A stretch of 18,083 bases of DNA from Schleiferiaceae bacterium (GCA_022424815.1 JAKMGS010000022.1:1-18083), one strand, 5' to 3'. Shown: positions 6,981 through 16,473, counted from the stretch's first letter. Numbers and translations are program-made. Notes: generated by a model from the sequence alone, not told the origin.

Positions 6981-7700
6981 TTAAAACTTTACATTAATGG
7001 GCAAAATATACGACATACGTACGGGCTTTCCATTCATTTTGGCAGGAGTGAATCGAGGCAGTGATTTTACCACGCGCAACGCTTCTTCCGCGATGAGCTC
7101 GTCTTCGCCACGAACAATAGTGGCATTGCGTACCTCGCCGTTCTTTTCAATGATAAATTCGACAAATAGCTTTTCGCCACGGCTGAACTGTATCATGCGT
7201 TCGGTCACCTCAAAATTCGAAGAAACATAGGCCATCAATTGGCTATTCATACAAGCATATCTTTCGTCGTTAGTCAATGCCTCTTCGCAACCCGCGAAAA
7301 CCGGCATGCTTTCCACTTGCGTAAAAGTGAACACCTCTATCGGATCAGGATCAACGATTACCTCTAGTCCATTATCGATAGCGGTCGCAGTCCACTCAGT
7401 CACGAGATTTGGCAAGGCTGCATTGTTATCGATCACTGTGAACTCGTTCGGGTTGAACTTTGGCATGGTCTTCGGCTTCGAAGGAGCCTCCGGTGCAAGC
7501 ATTACCGTCACAGGAACAGTCCAATCAATTTCTTCCGTAAATCCTCCATCATCACTGAAATCTGGAATTTCAGTTTGGGCAAAGTTCATTTCGAAAGCAG
7601 TGTATACCGTCAGCAAAGACATGGACAGTCCGACCAAGAAAAACAATGGTCTTTTTGCTTCGAGCGTTGAGGGGTTAGGGTTGGCATTTCTCGTTTTCAT
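6981..7700 (-). CDS. TonB-family energy transducer, first copy
   Basis: A 239-residue TonB-type protein. The ATG at 7700 gives MKTRNANPNPSTLEAKRPLF, which lines up with the start of the downstream paralogue, so the longer frame beginning at 7724 is not used here. One membrane helix (about 19-40) is followed by a linker with scattered prolines (PEAPSKPKTMPKFNP) but no poly-proline block. The C-terminal domain (about 126-239) contains MPVFAGCEE (C138), ACMNSQLMAYV (C150), EKLFVEFIIEKNGEVRNATI and LPRFTPAKMNGKPVRMSY. The C-terminal domain is closely similar to that of the copy at 5789-6496, while the linkers are unrelated, suggesting tandem duplication and linker divergence. It follows the VanZ-family gene by 41 bases and may share its transcript. 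Confidence 0.92.
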   Translation of the reverse strand: MKTRNANPNPSTLEAKRPLFFLVGLSMSLLTVYTAFEMNFAQTEIPDFSDDGGFTEEIDWTVPVTVMLAPEAPSKPKTMPKFNPNEFTVIDNNAALPNLVTEWTATAIDNGLEVIVDPDPIEVFTFTQVESMPVFAGCEEALTNDERYACMNSQLMAYVSSNFEVTERMIQFSRGEKLFVEFIIEKNGEVRNATIVRGEDELIAEEALRVVKSLPRFTPAKMNGKPVRMSYILPINVKF

Positions 7701-7741
7701 AACCAAGTGATTTAAGGGGTTCACTTAGTCTACTCAAAAAA

Positions 7742-8119
7742 CTATGCCAAGAATTTATGAAGGAATCGGCTCCCTACAATTGCAATAATTGCACCGCCAG
7801 TGTTGGCCAGAGCATCAAGGGCATCCGCACTGCGGCCGTAAGACATCCAACCTTGCGCCAGTTCGATACCGGCCCCAAAGAGCACCCCCGATACCCAATA
7901 AAAGACCATTTTACGTCGGCTAACCGGTATTTGATACGCTCTAGAAGTACCAAAATATAAGAGCACCACCCAAGTAAAATAGAGCACTCCATGAGCCAAT
8001 TTATCCGAGACATTCAACTCCCATCCAGGATCGAGGTCTTGAACCGGCGCGAGGCTCAGGTAGATAATTAAAAAGCCCCATGCAAGTGCTGGGGCTCTAT
8101 ATATCCAAGGATTGCGCAT
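7742..8119 (-). CDS. VanZ-family membrane protein
   Basis: A 125-residue protein with about four hydrophobic helices and the VanZ-like motifs: SDKLAHGVLYF (residues 38-48), and GIELAQGWMSYGRSADALDALANTGGA (about 84-110) with E86, Q89, R96, D99 and N106. VanZ-like proteins are named for the teicoplanin-resistance accessory protein, but the family is broad and its biochemical role is unsettled; this gene should not be read as antibiotic resistance. It starts three bases after the gcvH stop. As I recall, the order sprA-gcvH-vanZ recurs in flavobacteria, so the neighbourhood is probably ancestral. Confidence 0.9.
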   Translation of the reverse strand: MRNPWIYRAPALAWGFLIIYLSLAPVQDLDPGWELNVSDKLAHGVLYFTWVVLLYFGTSRAYQIPVSRRKMVFYWVSGVLFGAGIELAQGWMSYGRSADALDALANTGGAIIAIVGSRFLHKFLA

Positions 8120-8122
8120 GGC

Positions 8123-8500
8123 TTATCCAAGCATTGCTTCGTAGGCAGCGGCATCCATGAGGCCGTCTAACTCTGAAGCATCTGCAATTTTAATTTTCAC
8201 CATCCATCCGTCGCCGTAAGGATCGTCATTGACAGATTCAGGAGCATCTTCCAACGCCTCATTGAATTCCAAGACTTCACCACTCACCGGCAGAAACAAG
8301 TCTGATACGGTTTTCACTGCCTCTACAGAACCGAACACTCCGTCTTTGTCTAAAGACTCGCCTTCTGTATCAACATCAACGAAAACGATATCACCAAGCT
8401 CGCCCGCAGCGAACGCTGTAATACCAACATAGGCTTCATCGCCTTCAATGCGGATCCACTCGTGGTCCTTTGAGTACTTTAAGTTATCTGGAAACTGCAT
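8123..8500 (-). CDS. gcvH: Glycine cleavage system H protein
   Basis: A 125-residue H protein, the lipoyl carrier that shuttles the aminomethyl group between the P, T and L proteins of glycine decarboxylation. The lipoylation site is plain: GSVEAVKTVSDLFLP, with the lysine at residue 63 from the chosen start. YSKDHEWI, GELGDIVFVDVD and NDDPYGDGWMVKI are standard. Two ATGs are possible: 8506 adds Met-His before MQFPDNLKYSKDHEW. I chose 8500 because flavobacterial GcvH usually begins directly with this MxxPxNLKYTKDHEW pattern. No gcvP or gcvT is nearby, as is common for unlinked gcv genes in this phylum. A TAAATTTG promoter-like element lies 20 bases upstream. Confidence 0.96.
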   Translation of the reverse strand: MQFPDNLKYSKDHEWIRIEGDEAYVGITAFAAGELGDIVFVDVDTEGESLDKDGVFGSVEAVKTVSDLFLPVSGEVLEFNEALEDAPESVNDDPYGDGWMVKIKIADASELDGLMDAAAYEAMLG

Positions 8501-8519
8501 ATGCATTTGTTTTGGATTT

Positions 8520-8527
8520 CAAATTTA
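8520..8527 (-). promoter_or_regulatory. Possible -7 promoter element before gcvH
   Basis: The minus strand reads TAAATTTG, an exact TAnnTTTG match, in the 45-base gap between the sprA stop and gcvH. No TTG is found at the usual -33 distance, which would overlap the sprA end. It would allow gcvH to be expressed independently of sprA. Confidence 0.4.
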
Positions 8528-8551
8528 AGTCCAATTTTATTCTCATCTCCC

Positions 8552-11500
8552 CTATTGCGAAAGATTAAATCTAAAGGCCACACCAGCATTTGTATTTAAG
8601 GTCGGGAAAGCATTAGATGTTTTGAATTTACTCACTGTTTGGTCGTAGTATAATCGGGCCGTCAACTTAGGAGATAACATATAATCTGCGCTGGCTTTTA
8701 GCGACCAAATACGCTGTCCGGCAGTAATTTGATCCACACCTTCCTGGATGCGTCGAATCACCGTAGCATTGTCTCTTAAGCTGAAGTCTAACTTCATGTC
8801 GAGGTTGGAAGTAATCTTTTGCGGACGACCATCGCTTACTACCGTGAAGCTAACATCTTTAATAATGTATCCCGTCCCGAGTACGAATTCATACCCTTTG
8901 GTATCAGTCATTTGGTTGTTTACCAAGCTCAAGTTCAATTGGCGGTTTCGCTTGATGTCTAAACGTAAACTCGCCTGATTCTTCATGCGCATGTTCAATC
9001 CCACAAACGGCCCAAAGGTTTCGGAAATACTGATCTGGTTGATTTGCATTGGGCCGAGGAAATCGCCGTTGGTATTGCGAATGCTGTTCTCGGGCTCGCC
9101 GTTTTGAATGCGCTGCTGAAGCAACATGTTGCTCTGGAAGCTATTCATGGTGTACAAGCTCTTGTAGCTGTGGGTCAAAGTGAAGCTCTGGAAGTTCTTC
9201 TTAAACCACGGGATTTTCATAAGCCCATTAAAGTTGAGGTCCCAATTTGGCATTGGCATCGTAGGCCTACCGTTGAGTTCCACGGAATTTGGATCGCGAC
9301 CAGAATAGGCGGCTAAAAAGGCAGGTATGAGCACATCCGGATTGTTGTAACTATAACCATCATATCCTTCGCGCGAGCCAGTGGTGTCTTGGGCGGCTGA
9401 AATAAAATTGGCCACATACATAGGATCATCAATGGCGCGTTGCGTTGCCAAACGCTCAGAAATTACATTGCGATGGGCCAAGAAAGTTTCGTAGACCTGA
9501 GAGTATGAATTCGAGTCCATCGGTTCGAAAGCGCTTCCTATGGACAAAAAGGAAATGCTGTAATTTCCCATGTCCATTGGGTTGAAGTGGTAATAACCTT
9601 CCGCTAAACCGAGCGTTGTATCCTGTAATGGATCGTGGAATCTGAAGATCGAAGTGTTGTTCAAACCGGCTACTCTTGAGGCATTTACCTGAAGTCGGAT
9701 ATCCTTCCAAGGCTCCACTACGGCGCGGAAATTGAGGTTTTCCGTGAAGGTCTTTTGGAATTGGTTCGGTTGTTTTGGGTTTTTGGTTAACCAGCCTAAA
9801 TCCCCTGCCTTGGCTGTAATATCTTGTTGCGAACCAAAAACAAAACCTAAGCCTGGTGCCATAACACTACCTGGATCCATCCCAAAGTACACAGGATTTG
9901 TGACGACCCCTGGAAGTAAGGTACCATTGGTTTGAGAATAGGTCAAAGATGCACTGCGTACCATCATTGCAACTCTAGCTGTACCGAGCAAAATCTTAGA
10001 ATCTTTTTTCTCTTCTTTCTCTTCTTCCTCTTCTTCTTTGCCCTTTACTGCACCTCTTTTTTGAGGGGCCCCACGGCGGCGAGATTGCGGTGTAGGTCGA
10101 GCGCCCTGATTGGCTTTGCGCAGGAAGGGAACTTGGTTGTAAAAGTTGACGAAGTTGGCGTTTCCGTTGAATTGGATCGAGTTTGAGTTTTGAGCTCTGT
10201 TCCCGAAATAAATATCCGGATTACTTTGTGGGTTCAAAGCTGAAGTTGAGTTCGTTGTCCAATCGTAGTTTGCAGAATAACGCAAGCTCGTAGAGGTAAA
10301 GTCCATGAACGGGAGCTTGTTGAATGGAATCTGCCAGTTGACATTAAGCGTTTGGTGGAACTCTGTAGGGCGTCCAAGGGTAGATAATCCCGCTCTTATA
10401 GTATCGCGGTTGGCTTGAGTTTTTGGGTTACCAGGCAACTCGTCGATTCGACTCATCGCTTGAGCATTGTAATCTACCTTGAGGCTACGGCTTAGATCGT
10501 AGGCGATATCATACATGCGCTTGGTCGTCAAGGCTTTGTTGTAGGTCACAGGGAGTTGGATGGACGGATCAAAGGTGTTGCGCATTTGCATCGTTGCCAT
10601 TTGACGCTTCACTTCGGTTCGCAGTGAGACCTTAGACGGGAGGTAATAAAAATTAAAATCTCGAATGAGCGCGAGTTGTTTATTACTGATAATTGTCTTG
10701 AAAGGTTCAACAATCTTGGGGCGGGTTTGGTAATTATAATTCAATGAAGCCGTGTGCATGTAGCGATGATCGCGTACAATATTGATATTGCGTTTCTCGC
10801 TCTCAGTATAGGCGTATGAGGTGTTAAAGTTTGAGATGTTTAGAGGGGAATTCGCCCAGAAATCACCCTTGGTCTTTCCGCCACCTTCCTCGCCACCTTC
10901 CATGCCTTTAGGGCCCATAGGAGCCGGTCTCCCAGCACCGCCTACAGCTCCTCCTTTTTCTTTGCGAACGTTTGTGAAGTTAATGCTCTTGCGCATCTCA
11001 TACTCTTGTCCGGCAAAACGCAGGCTGTCCCTTTCTGCTTGAGAATTTGTCTCTGCTAGTGCTCTATTAAATTCAATATCTGGATCTAATGGATTGAACT
11101 GCGGTGATTTAAAATTCTCACTGAAACTAAAGAACATTGGCACCTTTACGCCGAGCTCGGAAGGTAATACCTTATCCAAATTAATATTGCTCTGAATCCC
11201 ATAGGAGCGTTCTGCGAACTTATTTCTTTCATTCACCGTTTGATCAATGGAACCAAACCCAATAGTACTCATTGTACCCGTAAGGTTTACATTGGCAAAA
11301 TCGGCAAGTTTGGCGCTAGCCGTTGCCGTTGCTGCCCATCCACCGCGATTGTCGAAGTCGCTCAAACGCAATTCATTCACCCAGATCTCTGCACACTTAT
11401 CGAGGCCATCATCTCCATCTGTAGCAGTACGTTTTTTAGGGTTTCGAACACCAATAATCAGCGTTCTCACGTTGCTCAGGTTCGGCGCGCCTACCACACT

Positions 11501-14500
11501 CAAGGTCGTGCCTTCTGGGGTAGTTACCGAATATTTGTTGGTCAAACTCAGCGTAGGATCCGTCTCCATAGCTGCATTTCGAGCAAGTTTTAAAGTTTTC
11601 AAATCCTCAAAAGCCAAGTCGATGTTGTTATCTGCCGGCCAAATATCTTCCGGCAGTACGGCGCCCCATTCGGAAACGCGCATCGGCACCTCGTACTCGT
11701 AGTAGTTGCCGTTGTAATCGGACCCTAGGCGAACAAAAATGCTCAAATCACCGTCCTGAAGATCGTCGAAATCGCCGCCGCTTTCCACGTGAACAAACAT
11801 CTTTAGGCGTTTGTACATCCTCATATCAAAGTTGAAGTTGCGGAATACTGCCCGGGCGTCGCCATCTTTTAATCCGCACACTTCGAGTGACATACTCTGC
11901 TCGTTTTGCTGAATGATCTGGGTACCACCGTAGACTTGCTGGCGTTCGATATCCGGTGGCAATACGTACGGGATAGGAACGCGACCGCCATTTTCCTCTA
12001 GGTTCACCGCATTCACGTTGAAGTTGGTGCCGTCGTTTTCATCCACCGGAACGTTTTCACGGATGTCGTCAAGCACGAAGGGGAATCGGCGCCACTCGCC
12101 ACGGACGAGTTCAAGTTTGGCGAATCGAAGAACGATCGGATCGTCGAATTCCGTGAGGAACATGCGCATGAATCGGATCGAGCGGAAATCTGTGATGCCA
12201 CCCACTTTCTTCTGTGGTTGGAAGACCGGGATTTTGAATTGAATCCAGCGAGTTGGGCGAGTCATCCCGTTCGGCAGGGCGTGACTGTTCGTTTCGTAAA
12301 TATCCGCTACGAAGTTTTTACCCACCACTAAATCTTCCGGACGCATGGACACGCGGTATTGGAAATAGCTTTCAGTCTTGCTCAAGGTCTGGTCGCGGTT
12401 CGCATCTTCCTTATCCGGCACGTTTGTGGCCGAAGCCGGCGCGCCATTGATGGTCTCCGTACCACTGTTGCCCTCTACCCCGTTGAAGTTGTAGTAACGG
12501 CGTAGGATGTCGGCCGAGGCATTATCGAGTGAATCGCCACGGTAATACACGAAATTGTCTGCATTTGGATCGCGGAAGGCACGCTGGTAGGCGGCTGTAT
12601 TTGTCCCGTAGGCTGTACTGATGCGTTGCAGATAAGAGCTTCCACTGACTGGTGACCAAATACGTTCTTCAGGATCTGTCAAGGCATCAAAACCCACATC
12701 CTGAGCCTCACGGGCCCCAGCGGTATTATCAAAGAACTCTGTGATCGGCTGAATTTCACTCAATAGGCCCCACTGCGTAGAATCCATCACAGATTTATCG
12801 CCGTCTGCAGGAATACCATTTTCCAAACTTTGACGCCCATCCTTCAGGACATCCTCCGAAACGCTACCGAGGTTGAAATACAGGTCCCCACCGTCCGGAG
12901 CATTATCGTTATCGTAGAATGGATCCATCACCCAGAATTGGATGAACTCAATATTTTGCTCCTCGAAGTTGTTGATTTGAAGCGGACGCATAATTCCGGC
13001 CCAACGCGAAGAAGGATCGACCAATTTTCCATCCGAATCAATCCCTTGACTAATACCTGCCAAGCCCTCAACATCAAAGTTATAAGGACCGCGCTCCGCT
13101 GGGTAGTACGCCAAATCGAACATTGCCAAGTTGCGCGCCTCGTTCGTACTCAAGCTGTAATTTGGGAACACCTCTTTCACCAAGACCTCACGCATGCGCT
13201 GGTCGGAGGTGATTTCAGGGTCATTGCGAATATTATCCGGCACACTCGCCCCACCCGTGTAGAGGGATGGATCAATAATATACCAAGCCAATTTCGCTCT
13301 GTTAAACCCATAAGCCAGGTCATTATTGAGCGAACTTTCCGGGAACAACCCGTCCTGCTTGGCAGGGGTCGAGGCCAAGTTCCAAGCGGTAAAACTGCGC
13401 AAGTCAATGGTGGTCTGCGAACTCTCGAAATCGTCAAGGTAGGTGGTTTCGGCACCTGTAATACGAATCCCGCGAGGGGATCCTGGAATGAGGTGGGCGA
13501 ATTCACCTTTGAATTGAAGTTGTGATTTTTCTTTCGTTTCAATGAACGGCAAGGCATCCACAAAGCGCGTGAGGTACGGGGCCTCGTCACTATAGTTGGT
13601 ATTCATTCCCCAAATGGTGTTGGAGATGGGCTCGTCACCAATATTTACTTTCTGCGTCAACGGTCTTTCGGTCAAGTGCAACCAAGTCCCACCAATATTC
13701 AAATGCTCATTGACCTTGTGGTCAATGTTGGTTCCATAGAACGTCTTGGTTTGAACGTTGAAGAGCGTGTTGTTTTCAAAGCTCACCTTGATGGGCGACC
13801 CTGAATTCAGCACTCCCTCATTGATAATGCGGACACGACCCAATGAGTAATCTACCGTGTAATCTTGATTTTCCGTAAGTGTTCGCCCGCCCGCGGTTAC
13901 CGTCACTGATCCTTGCGGAATGTTGAAGGCTCCTAGGCTGATCTCCGACCCGCTTGCACTCTTGTATTGCCCGCGCAAGATGAATTTGTTGAGTTGGGTT
14001 TGCTCCTGAGCACGAAACCTAGTACTATCATACAAGGCCTGATAGACATAGCGATCACGGGCTTTTTCCGTGTCCAATTTCTCATACAAGTTCGACCCAA
14101 AGGGCTCCACCACCGGGAAGATGATGCGGCCGCGCTGTTGGTCAATAGTCGTCCCAGTCACAAAGTCGAAAATTCCATCCGGGAAGGGGTCGTTGTTCGT
14201 ATTTAATCGGTCCAATTCCATTACCCCAATGAGCAACGTATCGCTGAGGTTTCCGTCCGGTAAGAATGGGATGGGCACCCCAGTTTCGTCGTTCATGTAC
14301 AGGATGTCCATGTAGAAATCCTCGCGGTCCAATTGGTACGCATTCAAGGCATAGATGTTCTTCATCATCAAGTCCCACGTCGGCATACGCACATCCAATA
14401 CTGTACTCTTGAGGAGCTTCAGGATCAACGTTTTCGGCGGGGTTACCCCATCGTTCGAAAATTCCCCTACCTGATAGGTACGGCCCGCGGCGGTATACTG

Positions 14501-15871
14501 GAAGGCGACGGCCAAAACCTCATCTTGATTCAAGGCTTGGTTAAGGGTGATATAGCCCAATTGCGGATGCACATTGTATTGATTCGGCTCCAATTTGCGC
14601 GCATTGGCCAATTCTACATATTCCCGCGCCTCCAAAAATCCGGAGCTGCTCAAATCTTGATTCGCCGTGGCAATATCTCGCACCCCAGGGATATCAGATT
14701 CCAGCACCAATGGATCCAACCTGTTGTTCGCATTATTCGGGAATCCCTCTAAATTCACATTCCCACCCGGGAAGATGCTCACCCCTGGTAAGCCGGCGGT
14801 ATCATTTCTATATGCATGGCGCTCGTCCGCCCCCAAATCCATGAAGGCCACAATATTGCGTAGGTTCTGCGTAGCACTGCGCTCGTTCGTCACCCAAACC
14901 TCAACTTTGGTCATCTGTACCGGCGAGGTGATGAGCGGTAGGTTTTCCAGGTACTCTTCGTAGTGTTCACGGAAGAATTGACTTAAGAAGTAATGGCGGT
15001 TGGCCTCGTACTCATCCCCCTGGATATAAAATTCGGTCGTGGTTCCCCCACTCTGCACATTAATACTTTGGCTTTGGGAACGCTGCTCGGAGAACACAGT
15101 GGTGACCATGGTGTTTCCAAATTGGAATTGGCCCTTTAAACCAAATAAACTCTGCGCACCCGTGATCAAGCTGCTGTTGAGTGGCATGTTGATGTTCCCC
15201 ATCTCTAGGCGCTTGATGATATCGTCTTCCTCCCCTTCGAAGTCCAATTTCATCTTGTTATCGAAGGCAAACGTGGCTTCCGTGTCGTAGTTGATTCCCA
15301 ACTCTAACCGATCCCCAATTTTTCCTTTAACGTTCATCTGAATGCGCTGGCCAAAATCGAAAGCGAAGGTCTTTTGGTTCCGAACCGGAATCCCCGGATT
15401 CTGAACGTATTGGTATTTACCACCGAAACGAATCTCTGCCATTCCTTGCGGGCGAATTTCCACTATATCACTTCCAAAGACCTGACCCAAGGCTTCATTG
15501 CCCGTTTGAATCTGCGGTACGAGCCCTACGTTATCTCGCGGATTGTCCCCGCTGGCATTATATAAGGCACTCTTAGTGCCAAAGTAATCTTGTTCGCTCA
15601 GGCTGTACATATACTGCCGATATTGATCGGTAGTCCAGACCTCAGGAATCATTAATAACACATCGCCGTATCGCCTATATACAAGGTAATTACCCGTAAT
15701 AGGATCGTAAACAATCTCACGTTGATAATTGGCTGGATTTGGCAAGGATAAATTACCCGTGCTCCCCGTGGAAGTTGTGTCGTTAGCGTCTTGAGCAAAC
15801 GAAGGCAGCGCCCACAAGAATGCAGCGGCGAACCAAAAGAAATGTAATCGTTTACCCAAGGTGCGTTTCAT
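8552..15871 (-). CDS. sprA: T9SS outer membrane translocon SprA
   Basis: A 2439-residue protein, close to the size of Flavobacterium johnsoniae SprA. SprA (Sov in Porphyromonas) is the giant beta-barrel through which type IX secretion substrates cross the outer membrane and is needed for gliding. Evidence: signal peptide (KRLHFFWFAAAFLWALPSFA), an N-terminal SprA motif (YDPITGNYLVYRRYGD, from residue 55), a second one at about 179-260 (GKIGDRLELGINYDTEATF, then EGEEDDIIKRLEMGN and SSLITGAQSLFGLKG), the WVNELRLSDFDNRGGWAA motif near residue 1495, and an aromatic beta-strand end (FRFNLSQ). Two low-complexity segments stand out: a Gly/Pro/Met-rich one (about 1637-1669) and a Lys/Glu one (about 1940-1960). 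The start overlaps the ruvA stop by one base. Uninterrupted frame; no sign of decay. Confidence 0.97.
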   Translation of the reverse strand: MKRTLGKRLHFFWFAAAFLWALPSFAQDANDTTSTGSTGNLSLPNPANYQREIVYDPITGNYLVYRRYGDVLLMIPEVWTTDQYRQYMYSLSEQDYFGTKSALYNASGDNPRDNVGLVPQIQTGNEALGQVFGSDIVEIRPQGMAEIRFGGKYQYVQNPGIPVRNQKTFAFDFGQRIQMNVKGKIGDRLELGINYDTEATFAFDNKMKLDFEGEEDDIIKRLEMGNINMPLNSSLITGAQSLFGLKGQFQFGNTMVTTVFSEQRSQSQSINVQSGGTTTEFYIQGDEYEANRHYFLSQFFREHYEEYLENLPLITSPVQMTKVEVWVTNERSATQNLRNIVAFMDLGADERHAYRNDTAGLPGVSIFPGGNVNLEGFPNNANNRLDPLVLESDIPGVRDIATANQDLSSSGFLEAREYVELANARKLEPNQYNVHPQLGYITLNQALNQDEVLAVAFQYTAAGRTYQVGEFSNDGVTPPKTLILKLLKSTVLDVRMPTWDLMMKNIYALNAYQLDREDFYMDILYMNDETGVPIPFLPDGNLSDTLLIGVMELDRLNTNNDPFPDGIFDFVTGTTIDQQRGRIIFPVVEPFGSNLYEKLDTEKARDRYVYQALYDSTRFRAQEQTQLNKFILRGQYKSASGSEISLGAFNIPQGSVTVTAGGRTLTENQDYTVDYSLGRVRIINEGVLNSGSPIKVSFENNTLFNVQTKTFYGTNIDHKVNEHLNIGGTWLHLTERPLTQKVNIGDEPISNTIWGMNTNYSDEAPYLTRFVDALPFIETKEKSQLQFKGEFAHLIPGSPRGIRITGAETTYLDDFESSQTTIDLRSFTAWNLASTPAKQDGLFPESSLNNDLAYGFNRAKLAWYIIDPSLYTGGASVPDNIRNDPEITSDQRMREVLVKEVFPNYSLSTNEARNLAMFDLAYYPAERGPYNFDVEGLAGISQGIDSDGKLVDPSSRWAGIMRPLQINNFEEQNIEFIQFWVMDPFYDNDNAPDGGDLYFNLGSVSEDVLKDGRQSLENGIPADGDKSVMDSTQWGLLSEIQPITEFFDNTAGAREAQDVGFDALTDPEERIWSPVSGSSYLQRISTAYGTNTAAYQRAFRDPNADNFVYYRGDSLDNASADILRRYYNFNGVEGNSGTETINGAPASATNVPDKEDANRDQTLSKTESYFQYRVSMRPEDLVVGKNFVADIYETNSHALPNGMTRPTRWIQFKIPVFQPQKKVGGITDFRSIRFMRMFLTEFDDPIVLRFAKLELVRGEWRRFPFVLDDIRENVPVDENDGTNFNVNAVNLEENGGRVPIPYVLPPDIERQQVYGGTQIIQQNEQSMSLEVCGLKDGDARAVFRNFNFDMRMYKRLKMFVHVESGGDFDDLQDGDLSIFVRLGSDYNGNYYEYEVPMRVSEWGAVLPEDIWPADNNIDLAFEDLKTLKLARNAAMETDPTLSLTNKYSVTTPEGTTLSVVGAPNLSNVRTLIIGVRNPKKRTATDGDDGLDKCAEIWVNELRLSDFDNRGGWAATATASAKLADFANVNLTGTMSTIGFGSIDQTVNERNKFAERSYGIQSNINLDKVLPSELGVKVPMFFSFSENFKSPQFNPLDPDIEFNRALAETNSQAERDSLRFAGQEYEMRKSINFTNVRKEKGGAVGGAGRPAPMGPKGMEGGEEGGGKTKGDFWANSPLNISNFNTSYAYTESEKRNINIVRDHRYMHTASLNYNYQTRPKIVEPFKTIISNKQLALIRDFNFYYLPSKVSLRTEVKRQMATMQMRNTFDPSIQLPVTYNKALTTKRMYDIAYDLSRSLKVDYNAQAMSRIDELPGNPKTQANRDTIRAGLSTLGRPTEFHQTLNVNWQIPFNKLPFMDFTSTSLRYSANYDWTTNSTSALNPQSNPDIYFGNRAQNSNSIQFNGNANFVNFYNQVPFLRKANQGARPTPQSRRRGAPQKRGAVKGKEEEEEEKEEKKDSKILLGTARVAMMVRSASLTYSQTNGTLLPGVVTNPVYFGMDPGSVMAPGLGFVFGSQQDITAKAGDLGWLTKNPKQPNQFQKTFTENLNFRAVVEPWKDIRLQVNASRVAGLNNTSIFRFHDPLQDTTLGLAEGYYHFNPMDMGNYSISFLSIGSAFEPMDSNSYSQVYETFLAHRNVISERLATQRAIDDPMYVANFISAAQDTTGSREGYDGYSYNNPDVLIPAFLAAYSGRDPNSVELNGRPTMPMPNWDLNFNGLMKIPWFKKNFQSFTLTHSYKSLYTMNSFQSNMLLQQRIQNGEPENSIRNTNGDFLGPMQINQISISETFGPFVGLNMRMKNQASLRLDIKRNRQLNLSLVNNQMTDTKGYEFVLGTGYIIKDVSFTVVSDGRPQKITSNLDMKLDFSLRDNATVIRRIQEGVDQITAGQRIWSLKASADYMLSPKLTARLYYDQTVSKFKTSNAFPTLNTNAGVAFRFNLSQ

Positions 15872-16452
15872 TACAGCATTTGGAGTGCTTGACGGACCAA
15901 TTCTTCCGTTGTCGCGTTTGGATTTGACTTAAGTAACTTATTCAAGATGCTTTCAGTCTGCTTGGCATTAATACCCAAAGTTGTCAAGGCCGCGTGAGCC
16001 TCTGCCCGCACACCACCTGAAGCTGCTATTGCACCTTCACCGGCTACAGCTGTCTTAGCCACCTTATCTCGTAAATCGATAACAATGCGCTGAGCTGTTT
16101 TTGCCCCAATACCTTTGACTCCTTGAAGCGTAGGGGCATCTTCACTCATAATGGCTTGTTCTACTTCGTGCGGCGCCAATGAACTCAATATTACTCGAGC
16201 CGTGTTTGCTCCTACTCCACTGACACTAATGAGCAATTCGAATAGTGCTTTCTCACGCTGAGTGCTAAACCCAAATAGCTGTTGAGCATCCTCGCGTACT
16301 AAATGATAGGTGTAAAGCAAACCATTGGACAATGGTTCAATATCTGCGTATGTATTTAAGGAAATCTGAACATCGTACCCCACTCCGGCACAATCCACCA
16401 CTACTTGGGTAGCACTTTTTAATACATATTCTCCTTTGACGTAATAGATCAT
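15871..16452 (-). CDS. ruvA: Holliday junction DNA helicase subunit RuvA
   Basis: A 193-residue RuvA, the junction-binding subunit that loads the RuvB motor for branch migration. Domain I (OB fold, 1-62) has MIYYVKGEYV and VDCAGVGYDV; domain II carries both helix-hairpin-helix motifs, LLISVSGVGANTARVIL (73-89) and LQGVKGIGAKTAQRIVIDL (109-127); domain III (about 146-193) ends in TTEELVRQALQML. No ruvB or ruvC is adjacent. The TAA stop shares its last base with the sprA ATG, so sprA translation probably depends on ruvA translation. A 64-base stretch lies between its start and the preceding terminator and contains an 8-bp inverted repeat but no clear TAnnTTTG (closest: ATCGTTTG). Confidence 0.97.
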   Translation of the reverse strand: MIYYVKGEYVLKSATQVVVDCAGVGYDVQISLNTYADIEPLSNGLLYTYHLVREDAQQLFGFSTQREKALFELLISVSGVGANTARVILSSLAPHEVEQAIMSEDAPTLQGVKGIGAKTAQRIVIDLRDKVAKTAVAGEGAIAASGGVRAEAHAALTTLGINAKQTESILNKLLKSNPNATTEELVRQALQML

Positions 16453-16473
16453 AATTACTGAGGGTCTTAATCT

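Noticed and set aside
7742..8119. VanZ homologue read as glycopeptide resistance
   Set aside because: No other van genes are present and the VanZ-like family is wide; the name alone does not support resistance.
12830..13525. 231-codon open frame on the + strand inside sprA
   Set aside because: It is antisense to sprA, has no signal peptide or recognisable motif, and its composition is what an opposite-strand shadow of a coding frame gives.
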